Shown here piece by piece: positions 26,598 to 35,301 of a stretch of DNA of 64,000 nt; position 1 is the first letter of the stretch, and each line of letters begins with the position of its first letter. The position numbers and the translations under genes were made by a program. The stretch is from Sphingobacteriia bacterium (GTDB lineage Bacteria; Bacteroidota; Bacteroidia; Chitinophagales; Chitinophagaceae): assembly GCA_947452295.1 (NCBI GenBank), contig CANGCK010000009.1, positions 1 through 64,000 of the forward strand, given 5' to 3'. The notes under the pieces are model-generated. The model searched no databases. It worked only from the letters and a program-made list of their open reading frames with translations, and had not been told where the DNA came from.

Positions 26598-27299
26598 ATG
26601 AAGCCTGGAAAAGTTTATTTAATACCCACTGTTTTACAAGAAGACGCCATTGAAACCATTCCGCCTTATATTTTAGATGCTGTAAAAAATTGTGCTGTTT
26701 TTTTTGTTGAAACAGAAAAAACTACGCGCCGTTTCTTTAAAAAAATTTGGAAAGAAATGGTGATTGATGATTATAAATGGTATACGATTCACAAAGCAGA
26801 AGATGCGGTAAAAAAAGCATTTATTGCAGAACTATTAGCTGGTAATAATATTGGGGTTGTTAGTGAAGCGGGTTGTCCTGGAATTGCTGATCCTGGGCAG
26901 CTTTTGATTGAAGCAGCTCAACAACAGTCTATTATAGTTCAGCCATTGGTTGGACCAAGTTCTATCCTATTGGCTTTAATGGCAAGTGGTATGAATGGAC
27001 AATGTTTTCAGTTTAACGGTTATTTGCCTATTGATGGACTAGAAAAAAAGAAGAAAATCAAAGAATTGGAAACTGAGTCGGAACGAAAAAAAATGACCCA
27101 GATTTTTATTGAAACGCCTTACAGAAATAATCAATTATTGAAAGATCTTGTACAATGTTGCAAGCCAACTACGCTAATTTGTGTTGGCAAAGATATTACC
27201 GGTCCAACAGAAAGTATCCGAACACTTTCTGCAAAAAATTGGCAAAGTCAACTTCCGGAGTTACATAAAATTCCAACTATATTTTTATTGCAAGCTTAG
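26598..27299 (+). CDS. Tetrapyrrole-methylase-fold SAM methyltransferase (RsmI-related)
   Basis: SAM-dependent methyltransferase of the tetrapyrrole methylase fold, 233 residues. Marks are KVYLIPTVLQED at the start, FFVETEKTTRRF, NIGVVSEAGCPGIADPG and VGPSSILLALMASG. RsmI methylates C1402 of 16S rRNA, but this protein is shorter than the 280-290 residue RsmI and lacks its C-terminal part, so the rRNA substrate is inferred only. It converges with the next gene, leaving 2 bp between stop codons. Confidence 0.85.
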   Translation: MKPGKVYLIPTVLQEDAIETIPPYILDAVKNCAVFFVETEKTTRRFFKKIWKEMVIDDYKWYTIHKAEDAVKKAFIAELLAGNNIGVVSEAGCPGIADPGQLLIEAAQQQSIIVQPLVGPSSILLALMASGMNGQCFQFNGYLPIDGLEKKKKIKELETESERKKMTQIFIETPYRNNQLLKDLVQCCKPTTLICVGKDITGPTESIRTLSAKNWQSQLPELHKIPTIFLLQA

Positions 27300-27301
27300 T
27301 A

Positions 27302-27694
27302 CTATTTAGGAGATAATATTGTTTCCCCGGCATTGGTTCTGACTTCCAATACACTATCTACAATATAGGATTGTAAGCCTCTCCAAGGAAGTGCTCCTAA
27401 GTACCTTTTGTAATGTAAGTTTAATTCGCGACCAGAATTTCTCTCTAAAATTTCTGCCACTTTTTTATCGGTCACACTAAATTCGAACTCATTACTTTGC
27501 ACATTGGCTTTAAATCCACTCTGAATAATTTTTCCTTCGTAAGTTTTATATAAAAATCCTTTTTGCTGAAATGTATTTAACTGTCCGGCTTTGGTTCCTT
27601 GTGCAAATACAAAATAATATTTCCAGTATATAAATCCGGCAAGTGCCAACAACAAAATCATTAAAACGCTCCAAATAATTGATTTAAATTTCAT
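27302..27694 (-). CDS. Hypothetical membrane-anchored protein
   Basis: 130-residue protein with one N-terminal membrane anchor (about 5-27, MILLLALAGFIYW) and a predicted extracytoplasmic alpha/beta domain containing KGFLYKTYEGKIIQSG and LHYKRYLGALPWRG. I recall relatives in Bacteroidota carrying a 6-phosphogluconate dehydrogenase label, but nothing in this short sequence resembles that enzyme. Function unknown. Confidence 0.75.
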   Translation of the reverse strand: MKFKSIIWSVLMILLLALAGFIYWKYYFVFAQGTKAGQLNTFQQKGFLYKTYEGKIIQSGFKANVQSNEFEFSVTDKKVAEILERNSGRELNLHYKRYLGALPWRGLQSYIVDSVLEVRTNAGETILSPK

Positions 27695-27794
27695 GTGTAT
27701 ATAATTATTATTTTTTAGTAGTCACATGAAATACGCCTGATAAACATTTTGGTTGGTATGCAACCCTTGCTAATAGCTATTACATGCGTTATTA

Positions 27795-27865
27795 TTGAAT
27801 TTTAAAGACGCCAGTATGTCGTCTCTACGTTTACTTTTTTTGTTTTTACTTTTTTACTTTTGACT
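27795..27865. repeat. Dispersed composite repeat, copy 2 (hairpin plus ACTTTTT tract)
   Basis: TTGAATTTTAA precedes an imperfect palindrome AGACGCCA gta TGTCGTCT, then CTAC and a tract of ACTTTTT-type units up to the M28 peptidase stop codon. The same order recurs at 31856-31916, and the palindrome alone at 8-30. Confidence 0.7.
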
Positions 27866-27866
27866 T

Positions 27867-29237
27867 TTATAACCCGTATTGATCAATTAAATAAATTAAT
27901 GCAGCCATGTTAACTGCACCCAATAAGAGTTCTCGTTTATTTACGTTTTCGAATACATCGCTACGCGCATGGTGTATATCAAAATAACGTTGTGCATCTG
28001 GGATTAAACCTCCCAAGGCGGTTCCGAATGCAGTTTTTAAAGGGCCAATGTCGGCACCTCCGCCGCCCATATTTAATGTTTCTGTTCCATAAGGTTGTAA
28101 TAAATGCAACCAGGCTTTTACTTTTGCCAATTGATTTTCACTCATGGTAAAACCAAAACCTCTTGGAGTAAAACCACCTTCATCGCTTTCTAAAGCAAAA
28201 ATATGATTTTCATTTTTAGCCTTAGCCTCTTCGGCATATTTCAATCCTCCTTTTAATCCATTTTCTTCATTGGCAAAAAGTACAAAGCGAAGTGAGTGTT
28301 TAGGTTGGTAACCCAATGCTTTTAATGTTCTTAATACTTCAATGGTTTGTACAATACCGGCACCGTCATCGTGTGCACCTTCATTTACATCCCAACTGTC
28401 TAGATGGCCTCCTATTGCAATATATTCATTAGGATAGGTGGTACCTGTTAATTCAGCAACAACATTATGGCCTTTTGCATCGGGCAAAAAATGTCCATTT
28501 GTTGTTATAGAAACGGTAATAGCTGTTTTATTACAAAGTTCCCAGATATAATCTGCATCATATCCGCCAAGCGCTACGGCTGGGATTTTTGGAAAAGCTT
28601 CATCGTAAGCTGTAGCGCCTGTATGGGGATTATTATCGGTAGCTTCGGTAAGAGAACGAATCATTACGCCAACAGCGCCATATTTTGCAGCAGCACTTGG
28701 TCCATTTCTGCGGTATTGTCCTACTTCACCATAAGAAGTGAAAGGATGTATATTGGTAGGATTAAATTTGTAATTGAAATAAACAATCTTTCCTTTTACC
28801 AACTCTTTCTTTGCTTCTAAATCTGCAAAATCAGCGACGCCAATTACTTCGGCAATAACAGGTTTCCCACCACTTCCCATAGAATTGCCTAACGCTAATA
28901 CATCTAATGCTCTGCTGGTTTTATTTTTATTGATTTGAATAATTATTGCATTGTCTTTACCCCCTCTTTGCCAATTGGGCATCATGCATTCTTGTAAAAA
29001 AACTTTATTGGCTCCTGCATTTTTTAAAGCACTAGCCCCCCATTCAACCGCTTTAGAAAACTGGGGAGAACCGGCCAAACGACCGCCTATTTCTTTGGTT
29101 AAAATACGCAATAAATCGTGTGCCTTTCCATTGCGTAAAATTTCGTTAGAAATATTTTTTATATAAATAGAGTCAATGTTTGATTGAGCAATCATACTTA
29201 AAGGACTCAATAAAAGAAATAATAACAATTTTTTCAT
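27867..29237 (-). CDS. Exported M28-family peptidase with PA domain
   Basis: Zinc aminopeptidase-like exopeptidase of family M28, 456 residues with a signal peptide (start to about MIAQS). A protease-associated insert occupies about 110-240. The catalytic core shows IGGHLDSWDVNEGAHDDGAG (His and bridging Asp ligands), LFANEENGLKGGLKYA (Glu base and ligand), LESDEGGFTP (Asp ligand) and FDIHHARSDVFENV (His ligand). I start at the ATG at 29237 rather than the TTG six bases upstream. Confidence 0.92.
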   Translation of the reverse strand: MKKLLLFLLLSPLSMIAQSNIDSIYIKNISNEILRNGKAHDLLRILTKEIGGRLAGSPQFSKAVEWGASALKNAGANKVFLQECMMPNWQRGGKDNAIIIQINKNKTSRALDVLALGNSMGSGGKPVIAEVIGVADFADLEAKKELVKGKIVYFNYKFNPTNIHPFTSYGEVGQYRRNGPSAAAKYGAVGVMIRSLTEATDNNPHTGATAYDEAFPKIPAVALGGYDADYIWELCNKTAITVSITTNGHFLPDAKGHNVVAELTGTTYPNEYIAIGGHLDSWDVNEGAHDDGAGIVQTIEVLRTLKALGYQPKHSLRFVLFANEENGLKGGLKYAEEAKAKNENHIFALESDEGGFTPRGFGFTMSENQLAKVKAWLHLLQPYGTETLNMGGGGADIGPLKTAFGTALGGLIPDAQRYFDIHHARSDVFENVNKRELLLGAVNMAALIYLIDQYGL

Positions 29238-29358
29238 AATCAATCAATATTATATAGTATGAAGATAAACAATTGTTATGGTTCGCCATCCATATAGTTG
29301 GATTAAACATAATCAAAAAATAGTTGTTAATTGCAGTGTAGAATTCAAATTGTATATT

Positions 29359-30492
29359 ATGCGTATTGGAATTGTTTGCTATCCTACATTTGGTGGCAGT
29401 GGTGTATTGGCAACAGAATTAGGAAAGGCGTTGGCAGATGAGGGGCATCAGGTTCATTTTATAACCTATCAGCAACCAGTTCGGTTAAATGTATTTAATG
29501 CCAATATTTTTTACCATGAAGTACGTGTTCCCACCTATCCATTATTTGATTATCCTCCTTATGAAGTTGCATTAGCAAGTACAATGGTTGATGTGATTAT
29601 TAACCACGATTTAGATTTGCTGCATGTACACTATGCTATTCCGCATGCTTCAGCGGCATATATGGCCAAACAAATAGTGAAGCAAAAGAATGGCAGAAAT
29701 ATCCCTGTAATTACCACTTTACATGGCACAGATATTACATTGGTAGGAAAAGATAAAATGTATGAACCGGTAGTTACTTTTTCAATTAACCAAAGTGATG
29801 CGATTACAGCAGTATCAGAAAATTTACGGGATGAAACCTATCATTCATTTGCTATTGAAAAAGAAATTGAAGTGATTTACAATTTTGTAGATGTAGCTCG
29901 CTTTAATAAAAAACCTATTGATGCTTTCAGAAAAGTTATTGCGCCCAATAACGAAAAGATTTTAATGCATGCTTCAAATTTCAGGAAGGTTAAAAGAGTA
30001 ACTGATGTAATTGAAGTTTTTGCTAATGTTCGAAAAGAAATTCCTGCAAAATTATTGATGGTAGGCGATGGTCCAGAGCGACATATTTGTGAAGAATTAG
30101 CCAGAGAATTAGGTGTAATAGATGATGTGCGATTTTTAGGCAAACAAGAGCAAATTGAAGATGTATTAGCAGTAAGTGATGTATTTATTTTACCATCAGA
30201 ATATGAGAGTTTTGGATTGGCTGCACTAGAAGCAATGGCTGCTAGAACAGTTGTTATTAGTACCAATGCAGGTGGGTTAAACGAAATTAATGTACACGGA
30301 GCAACCGGTTATATGGCCAATATTGGTGATGTTCATGCAATGAGTGGTTTTGCCATCGACCTACTTAAAAGCGAAGTGAAATTAAACACAATGAAAGAAG
30401 CAGCTTATCAACAAGCACTTTTATTTGATATTAAAAACATCATCCCGATATACGAGACATTGTATGGAAGGTTTTGTAGGATGAATAATTGA
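29359..30492 (+). CDS. bshA: N-acetyl-alpha-D-glucosaminyl L-malate synthase (bacillithiol synthesis)
   Basis: GT4 glycosyltransferase that joins UDP-GlcNAc to L-malate in the first step of bacillithiol synthesis. The 377 residues begin with RIGIVCYPTFGGSGVLATELG, the BshA-specific donor loop, and include ITTLHGTDITLVG and the C-terminal nucleotide site ESFGLAALEAMAARTVVIST. I start at ATG 29359; the open frame continues 27 codons upstream but those residues do not match the family. bshB and bshC are not in the window. Confidence 0.92.
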   Translation: MRIGIVCYPTFGGSGVLATELGKALADEGHQVHFITYQQPVRLNVFNANIFYHEVRVPTYPLFDYPPYEVALASTMVDVIINHDLDLLHVHYAIPHASAAYMAKQIVKQKNGRNIPVITTLHGTDITLVGKDKMYEPVVTFSINQSDAITAVSENLRDETYHSFAIEKEIEVIYNFVDVARFNKKPIDAFRKVIAPNNEKILMHASNFRKVKRVTDVIEVFANVRKEIPAKLLMVGDGPERHICEELARELGVIDDVRFLGKQEQIEDVLAVSDVFILPSEYESFGLAALEAMAARTVVISTNAGGLNEINVHGATGYMANIGDVHAMSGFAIDLLKSEVKLNTMKEAAYQQALLFDIKNIIPIYETLYGRFCRMNN

Positions 30493-30522
30493 CAATGGTT
30501 AATTGTTAATTGTTAATTGTCA
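30491..30522. repeat. 7-bp tandem repeat at a convergent gene end
   Basis: Three tandem TTAATTG/GTTAATT units, bounded by GACAAT and ATTGTC so that the block can fold on itself, span the convergent ends of bshA and the aminotransferase gene. The last codons of the aminotransferase lie inside it. Confidence 0.6.
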
Positions 30523-31705
30523 ATTCAACTTCCTCAATACTTTGTAATATAATTGAACACATTTCTACTATCTGATCATGCGTAATAATAAGTGGAGGTG
30601 CAATTCTTAACCGATCGGGCGCAAATAAAAACCAATCCGTTACAACGCCATTTAATACACATTGATGTACAATTGCCTGCGCCTTTTTGGCTGTTGCAAA
30701 TTGTAGTGATACCCACAATCCATGATGATTAACAGATATTATTGCAGGGTGTTGTAATAACTGTAATAGTTGTTGTTCTTTAGATTTTACTTCATTGATA
30801 TAATTTTGTTGAAGTAATACTTCGAAGGCGGCTTTGCCTGCTGCGCATGAAACAGGATGCCCACCAAAAGTGGTGATATGTCCTAACACGGGGTCATGTG
30901 TTAATGTACGCATGAGTTGATTACTTGCAATAAATGCACCCAGTGGCATTCCACCTCCTAATGCCTTTCCTAACAACAATATATCGGGCACTACCTCAAA
31001 TTGCTCGAATGCCCATAATGTACCTGTTCTGCCAAAACCAGCCTGAATCTCATCGAAAATCAATAAAACACAATGTTCCAAACATTTTTGCCGAATAGCT
31101 TTCAGCCAATTTCTGTCGGGGGGATTTATTCCGCTTTCAGCTTGTACTGTTTCAATTAACACACAAGAAGTATGCTCATCAATTGAATTTATTAAATCAT
31201 TACTACCAAAATTAAAATGGTGAACATCAGGTAATAAGGGACGAAAAGCATTTCTCCAGTATTCATCTCCCATTACACTTAAAGAACCTTGTGTACTTCC
31301 ATGATATGCATTATTACAAGCGATAATTTTTGTACGATTGGTAACACGTTTTGCCAATTTCATAGCGCCCTCTGTTGCCTCAGATCCGCTATTGGTGAAA
31401 TATACACAATTTAGATTGTCGGGTAAATGGTTCGCCAATAAAGAAGCATACGATACCTGTGGCGATTCTATAAACTCTCCATAAACAATTACATGCATGT
31501 ATGCCGCCGCTTGCTCTTGCACTGCTTTTACTACTTGAAGATTTCCATGACCAATATTGCACACACTAAATCCAGCAATTGCATCTATGTATTTTTTACC
31601 AGTTGTGTCCCACAAATAAATGCCATCTGCCCTTGCCATTTCTATGCCAATTGGCTTTGGCGAAGTTTGTGCCACGTGTGATAGAAATAATTGCCTGTTG
31701 TTCAT
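30506..31705 (-). CDS. Class III PLP-dependent aminotransferase
   Basis: Fold-type I aminotransferase of the ornithine/acetylornithine group, 399 residues. PLP-site features are NSGSEATEGAMKLAKR (phosphate loop), LLIFDEIQAGFGRTG (Asp binding the pyridine N) and LLGKALGGGMPLGAF with the Schiff-base Lys, then THDPVLGHITTFGGHPVSCAA. The amino donor cannot be fixed from sequence. A TAnnTTTG element lies only 4 bp before the ATG, so the mRNA may be nearly leaderless. Confidence 0.92.
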   Translation of the reverse strand: MNNRQLFLSHVAQTSPKPIGIEMARADGIYLWDTTGKKYIDAIAGFSVCNIGHGNLQVVKAVQEQAAAYMHVIVYGEFIESPQVSYASLLANHLPDNLNCVYFTNSGSEATEGAMKLAKRVTNRTKIIACNNAYHGSTQGSLSVMGDEYWRNAFRPLLPDVHHFNFGSNDLINSIDEHTSCVLIETVQAESGINPPDRNWLKAIRQKCLEHCVLLIFDEIQAGFGRTGTLWAFEQFEVVPDILLLGKALGGGMPLGAFIASNQLMRTLTHDPVLGHITTFGGHPVSCAAGKAAFEVLLQQNYINEVKSKEQQLLQLLQHPAIISVNHHGLWVSLQFATAKKAQAIVHQCVLNGVVTDWFLFAPDRLRIAPPLIITHDQIVEMCSIILQSIEEVELTINN

Positions 31706-31709
31706 ACCT

Positions 31710-31717
31710 CAAACTTA
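31710..31717 (-). promoter_or_regulatory. Bacteroidota -7 promoter element of the aminotransferase gene
   Basis: Minus-strand TAAGTTTG matches TAnnTTTG. It is close enough to the ATG to imply a leader of about zero to a few nucleotides. Confidence 0.45.
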
Positions 31718-31855
31718 AATGAAGTACAGCAATTAATGCCGCATTTGATCAATAAATCATTAAAATGTATAGCTGGCTTTATCGCTTAGTGCAGTTTTTT
31801 ACTTTTGGCTTTGTACTTTTATCTATTTAATTTCGTTAAGATTGTTGTTGTTTTT

Positions 31856-31916
31856 TTGAATTTTAATGGCGCCAGCATATCGTCTCTACTTTTTTACTTT
31901 TTAATTTTTACTTTTT
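31856..31916. repeat. Dispersed composite repeat, copy 3
   Basis: TTGAATTTTAA, then GGCGCCAgcaTaTCGTCTCTAC, then ACTTTTT-like units that run up to the ATG of the carbonic anhydrase gene. It parallels 27795-27865 base for base over the first 34 bp with few mismatches. Confidence 0.7.
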
Positions 31917-32453
31917 ATGGCTGTTATACTACCCGTTTTAGGCAAGCACCCTCAGTTTGGGGCCGACTGTTTTATTGCGCCCAATGCTACAATTGTAGGA
32001 GATGTAATGATGGGTAATGAATGTAGTATTTGGTTTAATGCGGTTATTAGAGGAGATGTGCATTATATAAAAATTGGTAACAAAGTAAATATTCAGGATG
32101 GAGCTATTATTCACTGTACTTACCAAAAAAATCCTACAGAAATAGGCAATCGGGTTTCTATTGGTCATAATGCGATGGTACATGGTTGTACTGTTCATGA
32201 CGATGTATTGATTGGTATGGGGGCTATTGTAATGGATCGTTGTGTAATTCATTCTAATTCCATCATTGCTGCTGGTGCAGTTGTTTTAGAAGGAACTGTT
32301 GTAGAAGCAGGAAGTATTTATGCCGGCATCCCTGCTAAGAAAGTGAAAGACATTTCACCTGATATGGTACATGGAGAAATTGATCGGATTGCCAACAACT
32401 ATGTTAAATATGCCGGTTGGTTTAGCGATTACAACCATAATTTCCTGAAATAA
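31917..32453 (+). CDS. Gamma-class carbonic anhydrase-like protein
   Basis: Left-handed beta-helix trimer protein of the gamma carbonic anhydrase/YrdA family, 178 residues. Hexapeptide repeats run throughout (IVGDVMMGNECSIWFNAVIRGD, RVSIGHNAMVHGCTVHDDVLIGMGAIV). The three zinc histidines appear retained in IIHCTY, GHNAMVHGC. Carbonic anhydrase activity is not proven for most family members. The ATG directly follows a repeat copy, so the promoter may lie within or beyond it. Confidence 0.9.
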   Translation: MAVILPVLGKHPQFGADCFIAPNATIVGDVMMGNECSIWFNAVIRGDVHYIKIGNKVNIQDGAIIHCTYQKNPTEIGNRVSIGHNAMVHGCTVHDDVLIGMGAIVMDRCVIHSNSIIAAGAVVLEGTVVEAGSIYAGIPAKKVKDISPDMVHGEIDRIANNYVKYAGWFSDYNHNFLK

Positions 32454-32631
32454 ATTAATATTGATTTTGTAATTGCTTTATAGATTTTTTTGATAATATA
32501 ATTTTGAAGCAAGGCGCTTTTTAATTTTTGTTTTTCAAATAATTCTATACATCAAACGTTATAATGTTAGGTATTTCCAAACCAAAGAAATCCATTAATT
32601 TTAAGGGGTGTTTAAAGTAATCAATCCGTCA

Positions 32632-32820
32632 ATGAACAAGAAAATTATTTTCCTATTTATACTTGCATTTACGCTCAGTTCATGTAGTTTTTTGAGAAAT
32701 ACATTTAAAAGAAAAGAGGGATGTAAAAGCAATGGCAAAAATGTAGGTGCCGAAAAAATAGTTTCGGGCAATGGCAAAAAAATTAAACAACCCAGGTATA
32801 AACTAAAGAAGGGATTTTAA
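32632..32820 (+). CDS. Small lipoprotein
   Basis: 62-residue protein with a lipoprotein signal: MNKKIIFLFILAFTLSSC with LSSC as lipobox, followed by a basic Lys/Gly-rich segment. I start at ATG 32632; an ATG eight codons upstream gives a less typical signal peptide. Function unknown. It is convergent with rsgA and leaves 2 bp between stop codons. Confidence 0.7.
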   Translation: MNKKIIFLFILAFTLSSCSFLRNTFKRKEGCKSNGKNVGAEKIVSGNGKKIKQPRYKLKKGF

Positions 32821-32822
32821 TA

Positions 32823-33749
32823 CTAATAATTTTTATCATCCATCGTATCTAATATTGTAAGGTAGCTTACATAGCGATCTTCTGAAACAGTTCCTATTCC
32901 CACTTGTGCCTTCACAGCGCATCCTGGCTCATTGGTATGCATACAATTATTAAATTGACAATCATTTAATAAAGCCAACATTTCGGGAAAGTAGTGCGAC
33001 AATTCTTTTTTGGAAATATCTACTAATCCAAACTCTCTTACACCGGGCGTATCTATTACCTGACTATGCTCATTTAAATCGAACATCTCAGCAAAGGTGG
33101 TAGTATGCAACCCTTTTCCACTCCAGTTGCTTACTTCTTGTGTTCTTAAATTAAACTGCGGAAATAATTGATTGATTAGGGTTGATTTACCTACCCCACT
33201 GTGTCCGCTTAATAAAGTGGTTTTGTTTTGCAATAATTCCCTCACTTTTTCTAAACCCTGCTGTTGTTCTACACTGGTTAGCACCACTGTATATCCAATG
33301 GCAGTATAAATATCGTTGAGTTCATTGAATTTTTCCAATTCTTTCTTTCCATATAAATCTGCTTTATTAAAAATAATTACAGCAGGTATGTGGTGCGATT
33401 CGCATGAAATTAAAAACCGATCGATGAAACCTTGAGAGGTTTTAGGTGATTTAAGGGTAGCAAATAATAAGCTTTGGTTTACATTAGACGCAATAATATG
33501 GTGTTGGTATTTGTTGTGTGGCGAAACTCTGGCTACATAATTCCTCCGATCATGAATGGTTTGAATGATGGCCGATTCTTCTTGAACTGCCTCTATGTCC
33601 ATGTCTACATAATCACCCACTGCAATAGGATTGGTAGAAGTGATGCCTTCTATTTTAAATGCTCCTTTTGCCCGGGCATTATATACCCTTCCATCGGCCC
33701 CTTTAGCTACATACCAGCTACCTGTTGATTTATAAATTCTTGCTTTCAA
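32823..33749 (-). CDS. rsgA: Ribosome small subunit-dependent GTPase A
   Basis: Circularly permuted GTPase that checks late 30S assembly. The 308 residues have an N-terminal OB fold, then G4 NKAD, G1 GHSGVGKST, G3 DTPGVREFG in permuted order, and the C-terminal zinc cluster CQFNNCMHTNEPGCAVK. Translation begins at TTG (33749): an in-frame TAG lies two codons upstream and no ATG follows within the OB fold. A TATCTTCG element close upstream suggests a short leader. Confidence 0.95.
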   Translation of the reverse strand: MKARIYKSTGSWYVAKGADGRVYNARAKGAFKIEGITSTNPIAVGDYVDMDIEAVQEESAIIQTIHDRRNYVARVSPHNKYQHHIIASNVNQSLLFATLKSPKTSQGFIDRFLISCESHHIPAVIIFNKADLYGKKELEKFNELNDIYTAIGYTVVLTSVEQQQGLEKVRELLQNKTTLLSGHSGVGKSTLINQLFPQFNLRTQEVSNWSGKGLHTTTFAEMFDLNEHSQVIDTPGVREFGLVDISKKELSHYFPEMLALLNDCQFNNCMHTNEPGCAVKAQVGIGTVSEDRYVSYLTILDTMDDKNY

Positions 33750-33847
33750 TTGCTACGAAGATACAGCTATTGTTATTTTTTGCTTAATATTAACCTAATA
33801 TATGGGATTTTGCCCTAGTTTAAACGCAAAAAAGGGTGTAAAAAGAA

Positions 33848-33855
33848 TATCTTTG
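33848..33855 (+). promoter_or_regulatory. Bacteroidota -7 promoter element of ubiE
   Basis: TATCTTTG matches TAnnTTTG exactly and ends 4 bp before the ATG, so transcription should start at or within the start codon region, giving a leaderless mRNA. Confidence 0.5.
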
Positions 33856-33859
33856 CATA

Positions 33860-34603
33860 ATGGCTAAATTTGCTCACGACGAAATAGTGCCTTTTAAAGA
33901 AAGTGGACTGGCTAAAAAAGATCAGGTAGCAGAAATGTTTAACCGCATTGCGTTTAAGTATGATTTTTTGAACCGATTTTTAAGTGCAGGGATAGATATT
34001 AGCTGGCGCAAAAAAGCCATTAAAGAGCTCCAATCACTTCAACCTAAAACAATATTAGATGTTGCAACCGGTACTGCCGATGTTGCAATTCTTACCCATC
34101 AGTTGATACATCCAGAAAAAATTATTGGTATTGATATTTCGGATGGTATGTTAGAGGTGGGTCGTAAAAAGTTAATTGATAAAAAATTAGACCAGGTTAT
34201 TACGCTGCAAAATGCCGACAGCGCCGAATTGCCTTTTGCCGATAATAGTTTTGATGCAATTACGGTTGCATTTGGCGTTCGAAATTTTCAGCAATTAGAG
34301 AGAGGCATGAAAGAAATGTACCGGGTTTTACAACCAGGCGGCAAACTGGTGGTACTAGAATTTTCAAAGCCTACTATGCCAGTTTTTAAGCAGATGTATC
34401 AGCTGTATATGAACGGTATTACACCAGCCATTGGCAAAATTTTTTCTAAAGACAACAACGCATATCAATACCTGAACGATAGTGTTCAGGCTTTTCCGGA
34501 AGGGAAATCATTTTTAAATATCATGAATGAAGCAAGTTTTACCCAAACGTATTTAAAAAAACTCAGTTTCGGAATATGCACCATTTATTGCGGAAGCAAA
34601 TAA
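33860..34603 (+). CDS. ubiE: Demethylmenaquinone methyltransferase UbiE/MenG
   Basis: SAM-dependent C-methyltransferase for the last step of menaquinone synthesis. The 247 residues include VAEMFNRIAFKYDFLNRFLSAG, the SAM site ILDVATGTADVA, GIDISDGMLEVGR and VLQPGGKLVVLEFSKP. The 3' end overlaps the porT-like gene by 28 bp in another frame. Bacteroidota respire with menaquinone, so the menaquinone role is favoured over ubiquinone. Confidence 0.95.
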   Translation: MAKFAHDEIVPFKESGLAKKDQVAEMFNRIAFKYDFLNRFLSAGIDISWRKKAIKELQSLQPKTILDVATGTADVAILTHQLIHPEKIIGIDISDGMLEVGRKKLIDKKLDQVITLQNADSAELPFADNSFDAITVAFGVRNFQQLERGMKEMYRVLQPGGKLVVLEFSKPTMPVFKQMYQLYMNGITPAIGKIFSKDNNAYQYLNDSVQAFPEGKSFLNIMNEASFTQTYLKKLSFGICTIYCGSK

Positions 34604-35301
34604 TCTTGTTGACATTTTGTTGCATCGGGATTTCTATGCAGTCCTATGCCCAATTACGCCAACAATATCGTATGCACTCAGAAAATCAATTGTATTATTT
34701 TGGCATTACGCTAGGATACAACAATTCCTATTTGCAACTTACAAAGTCGCCCAACTATTTAAACGACAGTATACTTTCTGTAACGCCCTTATCGAGTGGA
34801 GGCATTACGATGGGGTTGCTGGCTACTGTAAGAATGACCGATCATTTTCAAGCAAGATTTAATCCTCAATTAATGATTGGCGGAGGAAAAGCCATACAAT
34901 ATACGCTGGGTGAAAAAAGAATGCCGGGTGAAAACATAGATCAGTTGAAGATTCTACCTTCTACCATGATGAGTTTTCCATTGCAAATAAAATTTAATTC
35001 AGATAGAATTGATAATTTCAGGGCATACCTATTGGGAGGAATGAAATTTGATATCGACTTGTCGAACAATGCCACTTCTCGCAATGCCGAAGACATGATT
35101 AAGCTTAAAAAATATGATGTTGGTTTAGAAGCTGGTATTGGCATCAATTTATACTTGCCTTTCGTAACCATCTCTCCCGAAATAAAAATTAGTTACGGGC
35201 TATCCGATGTTCACAAAACAGATCCTACTTTAAAATATTCAAACGTGTTAGATAAATTACAATCTAGAATGATTGTATTCTCTATTCATTTAGAAGATTA
35301 A
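34576..35301 (+). CDS. porT: PorT-like outer-membrane protein (type IX secretion)
   Basis: Predicted outer-membrane beta-barrel of the PorT family, needed for type IX secretion and gliding in relatives. The 241-residue protein has a signal peptide ending near SYAQ, then alternating beta strands (YYFGITLGYNNSYLQL, GLLATVRMTDHFQARFNPQLMIGGG, KKYDVGLEAGIGINLYLP). The ubiE-porT order is a pattern I know from other Bacteroidota and strengthens the call. Its stop codon shares TTAA with the stop of the convergent gene. Confidence 0.85.
   Translation: MHHLLRKQIILLTFCCIGISMQSYAQLRQQYRMHSENQLYYFGITLGYNNSYLQLTKSPNYLNDSILSVTPLSSGGITMGLLATVRMTDHFQARFNPQLMIGGGKAIQYTLGEKRMPGENIDQLKILPSTMMSFPLQIKFNSDRIDNFRAYLLGGMKFDIDLSNNATSRNAEDMIKLKKYDVGLEAGIGINLYLPFVTISPEIKISYGLSDVHKTDPTLKYSNVLDKLQSRMIVFSIHLED

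Noticed and set aside
27302-27694. Naming the gene 6-phosphogluconate dehydrogenase
   Set aside because: The protein is 130 residues with a membrane anchor and no dehydrogenase motif.
31805-32017. 70-codon ORF over the repeat before the carbonic anhydrase gene
   Set aside because: Composed of repeat-derived Phe/Leu codons and overlaps the real start in another frame.
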